Origin: Podospora pseudoanserina
Lineage: Eukaryota; Ascomycota; Sordariomycetes; Sordariales; Podosporaceae
Assembly (NCBI RefSeq): GCF_035222485.1
Contig: NC_085920.1
Coordinates: 124,001 to 188,000, forward strand
Length of the DNA stretch: 64,000 bases
Direction of reading: 5' to 3'
Positions 32,606 through 42,492 of the stretch are shown one piece after another (within the stretch, counting starts at the first letter, position 1; the number at the start of each line of letters is the position of its first letter). The position numbers and the translations under genes were made by a program. Below the pieces are notes generated by a model. That model was given only the letters and a program-made list of their open reading frames with translations. It ran no database searches and was not told where the DNA came from.

Positions 32606-34235
32606 ATCGAGGATACAAGGCGATGACGGGCACTACGAGGAAGGAAGAAACTGGTAGACTCTCGTATTGGGGTCTCAGACGAGTAAACAGTTTGCCATGC
32701 CATCACGCAAGGGCGCGGGTCGGGGACGGTCGTCAATAGATTGGCCCATGGAAGACCGGCCTTGATTGTGAATGTATTGCTTTCCACACTCCCGCAGGGT
32801 GAGCTCCTTGGTACCACTGGTGCCCTCAATGATGGGATCCTTTGTTCCGCTGAGCACCATAATGATACAGACGTTGGTGAAAATCGTATTGTCAAGAACC
32901 GCGTCCGCAGCACGGGGAGCAGCGAGGATTCCGATGGGCACGTTCTTGACAACCGAGTCAATGATGGACACTGAGCCGATACCCTGGTCGTTAAGGCCAT
33001 CAATTCCGCTGATGTTAAAGCCAACGCTGCCGCCATCAATCTCGATCTTGTGCCAGTTGAAACCCCGATCCCACACAATGTCTACAGCAGTGCTACAGTT
33101 CTTGAACTGTAGGGATGTAGCCGTGTACTGCTGAGAACTCACTCGCCACCCGATAGCACCGCCCTCAGAGACGAGATCTGAAACAAACCCTCCCGAGCCG
33201 TTCTCGGTGAAGATGCCAATATGGGTAGAAGCTTTCCAAGATTGTCAGATGTCGGCACCTGGAAAAGAAGGTTTTGCAATGTACAGGCCTGACTAACCTG
33301 CCAGTGAATACCAGTTGGTGCCAGGGGCTATCCATTCTCGTCGGTAGCAGCGGGCATCGACTAGAGGTCGAAGACGAAATTGCGAATCTGTCGAAAGAAT
33401 TGGTTTTGGGAAATGTACCAATTGATACCTGAGCCGGGGATATAGGGGTTGACATCCATGAGGGCAATTCCAGTAAAGGTCTCGCATCCCTTGATGATGG
33501 GCCGGTTATTGGGATCACCGACGAACTGTGTGAAGTAGTATTGGATGATAGGAGTGCAGATCTTGTAGGTACCGGGTGGAAAGTAAATCAGAGCTGGGCG
33601 AACGGTAGTGCTTCCGCAGTCCTCAAAACCTCGGTTACCATCCATGATGGCAGCATTGATTGCTTCCTTGGTGTTATTGGTCCCAGTGTTGTCGGGCCCG
33701 TAGTCCAGGACGTTTCTGTAAAGGACATAGTTATTCTCGGCCAATGGAGCCTATTGAATAATGAAGTTGGTATTTCATTTCACAGATTAGGATGGATAGC
33801 GCCAGAGACATACCTTTCCATGGGAGCCAACAGTGGAAAGCCAAAAGGTATTGTTGTCGTTCAGCAGTAACCAAAAGTATTGCCGGTAGCAGCCTTCTTC
33901 TCGGCCAACTTCTTCATGTAGCCTTCAAAGCTACCAGAGTCGGATCAGACCGGACCGCTATATTTGCCCGCAAGTCAATCACTGTTGGCCAACCAACTGT
34001 CTAGACATGTGGGTGGAGTCCCGGATCAACTTGCTTTTGCTGGGCGCAACACCCCGAGGGTTGTCCGTGTGTAATCCGGCGAGTGGGGAGGGGTTTGCTG
34101 GAATTCGGCCGGTAAGTTCTGAAGGCTGAAGCCGTGTGTTACATCTTTCCAGCCATCCCTGGACCTCCCCGCGGAGACAGTCGGGATAGTGACAGTGGTG
34201 AGTTGTGCCGCCAAGCCAACGATGAATCTCCTCAT
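32606..34235 (-). pseudogene. Broken GH55-like (exo-beta-1,3-glucanase) domain
   Basis: A signal peptide-like start (MRRFIVGLAAQLTTVTIPTV, 34235) is followed by stops, then a GH55 half: ENNYVLYRNVLDYGPDNTG, ALIYFPPGTYKICTPIIQYY, FVGDPNNRPIIKG and NQFFRQIRNFVFDL, then FNWHKIEIDGGSVGFNISGI and GIGSVSIIDSVVKNVPIGIL. These match the N-terminal beta-helix of fungal GH55 enzymes. Breaks: one base is missing near 33862 where the family has YWL, and in-frame TAG codons lie at 33361-33363 and 33328-33330, with further frame changes near 33230. Only about half a GH55 domain is present before sequence passes into the Thr/Pro linker. Glucanase activity is not expected. Confidence 0.75.
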
Positions 34236-34837
34236 CGCGTTGATTGTGTCGTGTGTCTTACTGAAGGAGGCGACTTAGATGTGAGAATTGGTACTGAGAG
34301 TTGAGTCTCCCAATTCAGGTGTGGATGCGAAAAGGAAATGGAAGTGTAGGAGGGAACAGGAGAGACAGATCTTTACAGTGGTATCTGGGTCCAGCCGGCG
34401 TCCCCAACCGCTCTTCAAAGTCTTGATGTGGGTCTGACTCCAGTTGCTCATGTCAGATATCGCATCGATTGGGTAGGGAAGAGGTACCCGAGTGCATGAT
34501 CCGAACTTTTGGCAATGCTCAGGCCAATTCACTGGGACTGTGATGTTAAACATGCCAGGCTGAATCCATGGAACTGGAGCCTGAGTTGCTCCGTTGGGTG
34601 AATTGGGAGCTTGGAAGTGAAATTTACTTGTGACTTTGTAGGGCGTTTACACTGGTGAATAAACTTGTGTCTGATATCCCAGCATGCTCATTCCATTTCC
34701 GACATGAGGTGCCTGGTGGGGCAAGGAGACATGTCCGCTGAGGTTCATCCACCATCTAGATACCACTGCCAGACGAACAGACACTGATTGAACACTCCAT
34801 GCCTAACTCATCCAGGCACTCGACGAATCCCTTTTGA
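34236..34837. other. Intergenic
   Basis: About 600 bases. A frame at 34553-34275 (MFNITVPVNWPEHCQKFGSC) is somewhat protein-like and could be a stray exon of the decayed locus, but lacks partners. Confidence 0.35.
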
Positions 34838-36923
34838 TCAGACTATTGTACCAGCCCTCAACTTGATCAAATCAGCCGCCTGTTCACGCTTGTCAGCTTG
34901 TAAATTCACCAAGAAAAAGTCAAGATCGATTCTCACCTTCTCTGCAACCGCATATACCGTCATGCTTGTGGTACCAGCAACAATTGTCGGCATCATCGAC
35001 GCATCCACCACGCTCAGGCCCCTCACTCCATAGACCATCAAGTCCTCCCCTACCACTCCCCCCCACTCCCTCGGCATTTTGGCTGCCGTCCCAACTGGGT
35101 GGTATACGCTGGGAATGGTATTTGCCCTCACCCATGCCCCAAGCGCTTCGTCCGACTCATACCCAGGCCCTGGCACGACCTCGGTGGCATTGTACCTAGA
35201 CAACTCCCCCGTGGTCATGAACCTCCGCAAAAACTTGATCTCCTCAACCGCCACATCCACATCTATCGGGTTCGAGGCGGCCCTGTAGTTCACGATCGGC
35301 TCGACTTCAATGTCGCTGCCTGCGGCCGGGTCGATCAACACGGTGCCGCGGCTGACGGGGTGGATGATAATGGGGACAAAAGACGGATCACCCGAAAAGG
35401 TTGCGCGGAGAAAAGAGAAGTCTTTGGCTCGCATCTCGCGAGCGTAGATCTGTTGCTGCTTACGATAGCCTCTGATGATGGTTCTGTCGGTACCTTTGGG
35501 TAGATATGTAGCCGGATCCTGAGACTCGTACTTGGATGCGATCCGCTTGAAGGAGCCTGGGGAAACAACTGGCAGCTCGACAGATAATCCTAGCGAGGTT
35601 CTTCCCAGCCCATCATCAACCACGGTGATATTCAAGTGCTCTGGGATTGGTGGTGACGTTAACCCTGAAGAGTGTAAGTTGTTAGCTGGTTCCGTCCATC
35701 CTCAGAGGCCCTGGATATACATACAACTGAAAGATACTGCAGGTATGAAGGTATGATCCTGAAAATTGTACCCGACACCAGGGAGGTCAACTTCGACCGG
35801 TATCCCGGCACGTTTCAAAAGGTCAGCAGGTCCGATGCCGCTCAGCTGCAGGATCTGAGGCGTATGAATGGCGCCGGCAGCTAGGATGACTTCCTTTCTG
35901 ACACGAATGGTAGTCTTTTTCGAGCTTTCACCTCGGGGGTAGATTTGAACACCTGCGGCTCTGTGGTGATCAAAAACAATCTTGTTCACACGAGTTGCCG
36001 TGAGAAGATCGTAGTTGGCGCGGTTGAGACCATCCCAATGGCCCGTTCGGGAGTAGGACCTCTCTCCCGTGTATGGATTTGTTGAAGTTTGGTAGTACTG
36101 TAGGCCAAGCTGCCCACTGCCAGCGTCTGGTGAGACCTTCATCCCCGATAGTCTTTTGGCCGCTTCATAGAAGGCATCTGATAAGAGAGACGAGTTGAGT
36201 TGCTAGAACGGATATTGAGACAGACTTATGAAAAGACACTCACGAGTCTTGGGGCTAATCACATTGCCAAAGGTGGCGAAAATGGTATGGTTGGTCGTAA
36301 GGTTGCGGCCCCAGTATTTGGTGTCGTATCTGAGGTCAAACGCAGCTGTCTCTGGCTTCGGAGCTGTCATCTGGATGCTCTTTTTGAAGTACTTGAGCAT
36401 GTCAACCCAATTCCAGCGGACTCTTCTTGGATTGCCACCGCCAAGCTCTCCCCAAACGTCGTAGTCTTTTGCGTTTCCTCGCTGGAAAACCATGCCGTTG
36501 ACGGCCGAGCTCCCGCCAACGACACATCCAATAGACACAGGGAACGTCCTGTTGTTGAGACCAGCAACTGGCGCCGAAGTTATGTTGTAGAGCGTTCCAG
36601 GCCTCTGACCATCCGGTTCTGTCATCAACGTCAGAACACAAGACGGATAGAGCCCAACATAAGTCCCTGCACTCACCCAGGTAACCATACTCTATGACTA
36701 AGACGCTGTCTTTTGCATGAGTCAGTGTTGATGATTTCTCAAAAGGCAGGAGATATGAGATAACTCCCTTACGTTTTCCACTCTCGCTGAGACGATCTCC
36801 AACCGTCAGGCCAGCGGTTCCGCCCCCAACGATGACATAGTCGTATGTCTCCTTGATGGCTTGGATGCTTGCCGGAAACAACCCTGCAAAGCAGGATACC
36901 TGTATGACGCCGCAAAGTCTCAT
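34838..36923 (-). CDS. Secreted GMC-family FAD oxidoreductase (AA3-like)
   Basis: Six exons: 36923-36773, 36709-36677, 36618-36244, 36177-35725, 35664-34937 and 34879-34838; introns of 57-66 nt, all with GT...AG, most with CTGAC or CTAAC branches. The protein is 593 residues with signal peptide MRLCGVIQVSCFAGLFPASI plus QA. The FAD dinucleotide motif is YDYVIVGGGTAGLTVGDRLS; GMC signature 1 region is GGSSAVNGMVFQRGNAKDYD; signature 2 is AAGAIHTPQILQLSGIGP; the C-terminal catalytic-His region is VYHPVGTAAK and the end is TTSMTVYAVAEKAADLI. The last intron (34880-34936) is a multiple of three and open, so it can be missed. It oxidises alcohols or sugars with FAD; substrate unknown (aryl-alcohol oxidase or glucose dehydrogenase type). 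Confidence 0.9.
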
Positions 36924-37530
36924 GATGGCTTCACAGAGTATCTCATTTGCTGTGTCCATAGGAGCTCGAGACAACGTATGTACTGGGGACCTGGTCTCTT
37001 CTTAAGCCGCACTCACGGAGTTCTGCTCCGATTCCAGCTTCACATAATGGAACCCAAGCACAACCTCATATCTCACCTGCATTATATTGGGAACAGGGCG
37101 GGAACGAAAAGAGCTCGTCTGTGTAACGTCGCCATACGCCTTGGCGTGCCCATTGGCCACATCGCACTACACGCGGCGCACTAGAGAAGTCGGCTTCTCG
37201 GATCCGGGAGTTCATACCGACAGAGGCGAATTGCCGGCTTGGGAATGGATCTTTAGCAGCAAAGGAGGGGTTGATTGTGACGTTAAAGGCAAGGAACTTT
37301 TTTCGTGGCTCCAAGTGGTCCTTTTGAGGCTTGGCCAGGACATACGCAACGGTCGGAAATTTCGTGTAGGGTGGAAACCGTAGAATCGCCGTCATTACAC
37401 GCCAGGAAATTCCAGTCCATTTCCAACCAGTGGTTGGGTAGCGATACATGTAGTCTAGAAAGAGGCACCTCCGTTGCCCTGCCCAAACTCCACAAACTCT
37501 CCCACAGCCCCCCACGCAATCAAAAAAATG
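36924..37530. other. Intergenic
   Basis: Promoter of the GMC gene and 3' flank of the next gene. A minus frame of 149 residues (37515-37066) has no recognised domain and no splice support; not called. Confidence 0.35.
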
Positions 37531-38667
37531 TCACCACTCCTCTCCTTGGCCTTCTACCCGTTCCCAATAGTCATCCTCCGCCTCGTCATCCGCCCACATT
37601 ATGCCCTTTGCAGCGTCAAATGCATACCCCGTCTCGCTCCCCCCGTCGGCGTCATCATCCGTCTCATCGCAACTTTCACTAGCTTGGTTTGTCTCTTCGG
37701 CATACGATCCATCGTACTCCTTTGGGTCATCCAGCTCAAACTCATCTCCTTCTGGCGTGATCAACACCAAATCAGGGCCCTCAGATCCAGGGTGCTGGTC
37801 CGGATCCTCCCAGCGCCACCAGTCACACCGGGGCAGGGCGCCATGGGTATACAAGTCTGCTTCGCGGAGCTGACGAAGGCTGTAGAGATCCATGCGTCCG
37901 TCTGAATCAATGTAGCTGTGTGCGGCCCAGGAGGTGAACTCCAGGCCGGTCCAGGTGGTGTAGTGCACGCTGTAGTCATCCGTGTCGCTTTGGCCGTCGT
38001 AGTCGGAGTCTGAATCATGGCTGGGTGGTCCGTTCCCGGCCTGGATACTGGGGTTGTAGTTTACATTGGGTGTCAGCTGGAGCCAGGCGAATTGTGAAGA
38101 GATAGGTGAATCCAGCGCGAGATGATGTCCCAACTTTGGGAGGGAATGTGTGAACGACGGGTGGAAGGGGTTCAAGAAGGACGGCGGTTTTGTTCCTGGA
38201 CCGGGATTTTGCGGGCTCCTGCGCGGACCCCGACGGGGCAAAGCTTGATTTTGCCAGCTCATGCAAAAGCTCTCAGTATTAAAGCTTGCATGAAGTGGGG
38301 GAAAGACTTGCCCAAGAAAAACCACATCGCTTCTCTCGTATGTTCCATCCTTCTCGAAAGGATCGGGTAGATAATAACGGTCCTCTTCCACATCTGTCCA
38401 GACCAGGAGGAGTGCGTTGGTTCCGTTTCGCCGCCGAGGGAGGCGCATAGTGGTAGTTTGGGTGCCAGCCACAGTTACAACAAGGTAGATTCCTTGCAGA
38501 TTTGTAAGGTTCCAGAGATTGAGAAGTCCTTCATCGTCGATATAGATGTTCTGGACGCCGTGACGTACGGGGGTAGTCGTCTTCCTCAAGTTGGTATCGC
38601 AGTCTCGGACTGTCTCTGTCTCTGGCTCGTTCGCTTCTATGGGCTCAGAGAACAGACATAACGGCAA
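37531..38667 (-). CDS. Hypothetical acidic protein, 5' end unresolved
   Basis: An open frame of about 378 codons that begins without an ATG, so the first exon is missing from this model. The middle is Pro-rich and the C-terminal third strongly acidic (DSDSDYDGQSDTDDYSVHY; EADLYTHGALPRCDWWRWED; ESCDETDDDADGGSE). The upstream ATG at 38761 (MSVLVPDSAETFEVGSLDPA) is in another frame; a separate frame at 39228-38920 (MGASTFFRPLKRSLDTPSKQ) could be a first exon, with acceptors near 38690-38710. A single-base frameshift is the alternative. No domain recognised; function unknown. Confidence 0.5.
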   Translation of the reverse strand: MPLCLFSEPIEANEPETETVRDCDTNLRKTTTPVRHGVQNIYIDDEGLLNLWNLTNLQGIYLVVTVAGTQTTTMRLPRRRNGTNALLLVWTDVEEDRYYLPDPFEKDGTYERSDVVFLGQVFPPLHASFNTESFCMSWQNQALPRRGPRRSPQNPGPGTKPPSFLNPFHPSFTHSLPKLGHHLALDSPISSQFAWLQLTPNVNYNPSIQAGNGPPSHDSDSDYDGQSDTDDYSVHYTTWTGLEFTSWAAHSYIDSDGRMDLYSLRQLREADLYTHGALPRCDWWRWEDPDQHPGSEGPDLVLITPEGDEFELDDPKEYDGSYAEETNQASESCDETDDDADGGSETGYAFDAAKGIMWADDEAEDDYWERVEGQGEEW

Positions 38668-39493
38668 CGTCCTGAGAAATAGTTTGGCGAAAGTCTGTGG
38701 AGGCTGGATCTAAAGAGCCGACCTCGAAAGTCTCTGCGGAATCAGGCACAAGGACACTCATATTGTTGCGGGATGGTAAATGAGCTCTTTGGCAGCTTGT
38801 TGATAAAATGCAGCGCTTGCGATGCGGTTGGCTCTAGTTAGAACGTGGCAGCCTCGGTTAATGTAGGATGGTGCGTACCTAGCTTGTACGATGCCCTTCT
38901 CGTTGGAGAGCTGTGAGGTTTACCCTGGTGCTGCTGTGTGGTATCGACTCGAATAGCTACTGATGGGTGTGTGTAATGTGGTGGATACGGGTAGGAATGT
39001 GACAGGGCTACCGTTATTCCAAGCTGGGGACATCTTCGCGATCGACGGCATTTTCTGGACAAGGCTCGTGGCGCTGCTCTGATCAGATGATGGATGTTCG
39101 AGACAGGTGGTGTTGATGTTTTGGCCAGGTGCTGGAGCGTCATGTTGATTGTAGGAGACAGAATGCGCTTGCTTTGATGGTGTATCAAGACTCCTCTTCA
39201 ATGGGCGGAAGAAGGTTGAAGCGCCCATGTTGTGCGGGCTGTGAATCTGGACTGTTGGGAACGAGGCTATCTACACATGTGCATCTCTTTCCTATTCCGG
39301 CGGTCCAGTGGGCCCGGGGTAAGGCTGAAACAGACCCCTGTTTCGGCTGGCGGCATGTGCCGGCGAGCCGCGGCCGGCAATCAAATTTTTCTTATCGCAC
39401 CGCCCGCGGTCCCTAAAAACCACCTATTGCTGTCACCATCACCACAGCCCGCCGCCGCCGAGTCCGGATCATGACCACCGGGCCGACGTCAAC
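38668..39493. other. Divergent intergenic, may hold an upstream exon
   Basis: Contains candidate 5' exon sequence for the minus gene (39228-38920) and the promoter of the plus-strand repeat-motif gene. No TATA seen. Confidence 0.35.
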
Positions 39494-40994
39494 ATGAGTA
39501 CCAATGCAGCCGACCCCATCGTGGGAGTCGCCGATTCCAATATGTCTTTTTTTCGAAAACACACCCCGTTCGGGTCCCTGTCTGGCGGCCGGCCACCGCT
39601 GAACAACATCGCCATCACGCCTTTCCTCCAGACCTTGTTCACCATTCCCACCGTCGTCTCGCCTTCGCCCCAAACAGCTGGCCTGGTTCTTGATGGCGAC
39701 GACAAGACCGATCCTACTTCCCCTGTCGAGACCTCTCCCGAAACTCCTGCTTCCTCTGTCCCGAGCGACACTGGCGCCGCCGACAAACAACCGTCTCCGA
39801 CAGTCGCCGTGTTCACTCCGCTCCCCGCCTTGGTTCCCGACAACGCTTGGCTCGACGAGAGCCTGAATGCCCCCGTTTCTCCCGACTCGATTCTTGCTTT
39901 GCCGAATACTTTGACTGGTGTTGGCGCGGCAGTGGTGGAATTGCCCGCTCCTGTCGAGCCCTGTGACGGTTTCCCCACTGCTACCGTGGCTGCCGTCGCT
40001 GCTGCTGCACCTGCTTCGCCTACTATGAAACTGCTTTCTGTTGACCCGACATGGATGGATGATGCTCTTGCAGCACCTGTAACACCTGCCGCTCTTCTTG
40101 CGCTTCCCCAAAGGACTCTGATCTTGCAGGTCGATGCCTCCGAAGAGTCCTCCTTCGGTCCCGTCGGCCCCGTCGCTCCTGTCGAGAACCAAGAAGACGT
40201 TGCCGCTACCGAGGAAAAGGATGCCGAGTCTAACGCTCCTGTTGCTATTCCCACTCCGGTCCCCGAACAGCCCACAGTCGTTCTTGATCAACTCGCAGCC
40301 GAATCCACCCTGGCCCCGGTCGTCCTGATCGCCGACAAGATTTGGATGGACGAAGCCTTCAATTCGCCCGTTACACCTTGCGCTCTACTCGCTCTGCCCG
40401 AGAAGAACGTGTCTGCCGCCGACTCCTCAGCTCCACCGCCAACTCCGCCTGTGGAAGAGGTCCAGATCGCCGTCCCTTTTTTGAAGGCCTTCAATGCCCC
40501 GGTTACCCCTCTTGCGCTGCTGGCGTTGCCTGAGAAGAATTGTACTCTCCCCTAGTCTCTTGTGTCTGTACACGCCGCTAATTACCATTGTGCACATAGA
40601 GAAACTCCCGACCTTGTCCACGTCAACCCAGGCGACACAAACAGGCCCTGAGAGAAGCTCCGGACCTCGTCCACGTCCAAGGAGGCAAGCTGGACGCGGG
40701 CAGCGCAAGGTCTTGACATCCAGCCCTGTTTCCACGTCCAACCCTCTCGCTGATTCACTCAATCTGGAAGTGGACAATGCTGTGGACGATGAATGGGAAG
40801 ATGGCAGTGCTGCCTGCAGCACCCCTTGTGATCCGACATACAACAAACTGTTGTGTGACGTCGTGCTCTTCGTGCCCAGGGACATGAACTGGGAACGGGA
40901 GGAGGCCAAGGAGTGTGGAAAATGGTTCTGGGAAACAAGAAGATTGGTTCGTGCAGCGAAACAGTTGACTCTGGACTGCCAAAGGTTAAAATAG
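39494..40994 (+). CDS. Unknown protein with four copies of a WMDEAFNxPVTPxALLALP-type motif
   Basis: Proposed exons 39494-40541 and 40645-40994 with a 103-nt intron (GTACTC...AAACAG); 465 residues. Without the splice the frame stops at 40555 (353 residues). A roughly 20-residue motif recurs at residues about 117, 186, 282 and 327: AWLDESLNAPVSPDSILALP, TWMDDALAAPVTPAALLALP, IWMDEAFNSPVTPCALLALP and FLKAFNAPVTPLALLALPEK. A weaker fifth is LNNIAITPFLQTLFTIP near residue 37. Linkers are Ala/Pro/Val-rich and disordered. The second exon has an Arg/Pro-rich stretch then CDVVLFVPRDMNWEREEAKE and FWETRRLVRAAKQL. No known family recognised. The intron choice is the weak point. Confidence 0.6.
39844..40533 (+). 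repeat. Four dispersed copies of a 20-codon motif
   Basis: Copies at about 39844-39903, 40050-40108, 40340-40400 and 40474-40533 encode a conserved (W/F)(M/L)-D/K-x-(S/A)(L/F)(N/A)(A/S)PV(S/T)Px(S/A)(I/L)LALP pattern. They are spaced by 45-95 residues of low-complexity linker. Confidence 0.85.
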
Positions 40995-42407
40995 AGACAG
41001 CGATGGCAAGATATGAGTGATGATGATATACTTGGCAATGAGCAAAGAAATGGGCATATGACCTTGGCGAAACAAGAAAAACAGTATACGCATGAGTATG
41101 CAATACTGTTTTAACTCGTTTAGTTTTCAGCGGTTTCGGCGTTTGGTACCTCGGTATGGGTTGGCTTGTGTAGTTTTGTGGTTATATATAGAATCTTGGC
41201 ACAATCAAAGCTATCTGTCGTCTGATGTGGCTGGAAGTGATACGGCCATCTCATGGTGATAATGTGCATAGGTACTGAGACGGTATACTTCTCACGCATT
41301 ATCCAGGCACGGACATGATCGCTAGGTACCCTCGAGCTAGCTCCGGAGGACGGATGGCTTTTCTTTGGTCGTTGATCTGGGTGTACCATGTTCCCTCATC
41401 GATATTTTTACTGGCCTCCCACCCAATCTCTCCTGGTTTCTGGTATTTCAGTCAACCAATGTTCCCTTGGTGGCGATGGAAAAGCTGCAGAAGTAAACAC
41501 TGATTCAGGTGCTCTAGGGCTGCTCAACCAATCCCCATTATGCCTTGGGTTACCTTTCCGAAGATCTCGAGATAATGACAGTTTGACATTCAAGACAGAT
41601 AGTCGAAGCTTGGGGACAGATACATGTCGACAGGCACTCCCACAACCTGAGAAACAGAACAAATCATTAATAAAAAGGCATGCTGCTGGCAATAGCGCGG
41701 TCGCTCCTTCCCAACGCGTCACCACAGTGCAATGTCTTCGCGAACCTGCCGAGGTGGCCAGTGCACGCTGTGTTGACATTCCTCCCCATAATTATGCAGT
41801 GAATAAGAGCTGGGGCTGCCACTCGATGCTCTTCCTCTTCCATGATTCACGGATCTCGTCTTTCTTCTCTCCCGCTTCCCTTTTTTCCTCCAGCGACCTC
41901 AGTTGTCCAAGGATGCCTGACCCAGCAATCCTTCGACCGATTTTTACCTCTCACATTCTCTACCAGAAGCGATACCATCACCCCCTTCAAGTTATCCTGT
42001 CTTCATTTCCTTGGTTACCGACTGTTGGGAGTCGCATTCATCGATCAACCAGCTCTCCGAACAACCGATACAGGTGAAGCCGGTCGCATTCAAGATCGCG
42101 TGAAGCAGCTGCCTCTTGTTGGCCAAGCCTATCTGATTGATTCTGACTGATAGTATACTTCGACTTTCCTCGCAAAAGAGAGACAGCGAAGGACTGTCGC
42201 TTGCAAGAACACGCTGGGGAGCCCGCCCTTCCGCTGACATCACTTTCTAAATATTACCTTTCTGGAGGTTGCAGCCACCAAAGAAATTTCCCTGGTTTTC
42301 TCGTCAATTTGAACTCGTGACCTCCCATACGCGCGTCGTCATCGTCTCGAAGCTCTCAGCTCGGTATTTACTACCATTAGTACCAGTTATCGCAAAAGTG
42401 ACTATCT
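40995..42407. other. Intergenic, 1.4 kb, no supported gene
   Basis: A plus frame of 229 residues (41388-42077) is Ser/Pro/Arg-rich, random-looking and lacks domain or splice support. CT-rich tracts near 41850-41960 suggest promoter or leader sequence of the next gene. Confidence 0.4.
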
Positions 42408-42470
42408 GTAAGTGTATCTCGATTCATTAGCTTCACGCCTACAAACTGTAAACGTCTCTGACTAACACAG
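42408..42470 (+). promoter_or_regulatory. Candidate 5'-UTR intron
   Basis: GTAAGT donor at 42408, a perfect branch site CTGACTAACAC and acceptor CACAG ending at 42470, 63 nt, just before the ATG at 42493. All three signals match the coding introns of this window. Confidence 0.65.
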
Positions 42471-42492
42471 ATCAGTAACAAGTCAATTCAAG

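Noticed and set aside
37066-37515. Minus-strand frame of 149 residues between the GMC and acidic protein genes
   Set aside because: No domain, no splice sites joining it to neighbours; chance frame cannot be excluded.
39413-40291. Two long minus-strand frames (292 and 268 residues) opposite the four-copy motif gene
   Set aside because: They mirror the GC-rich, biased codons of the plus-strand gene, have no domain or motif periodicity of their own, and are shadows.
41388-42077. Plus-strand frame of 229 residues
   Set aside because: Random composition, no start context, no splice continuation, no recognised motif.
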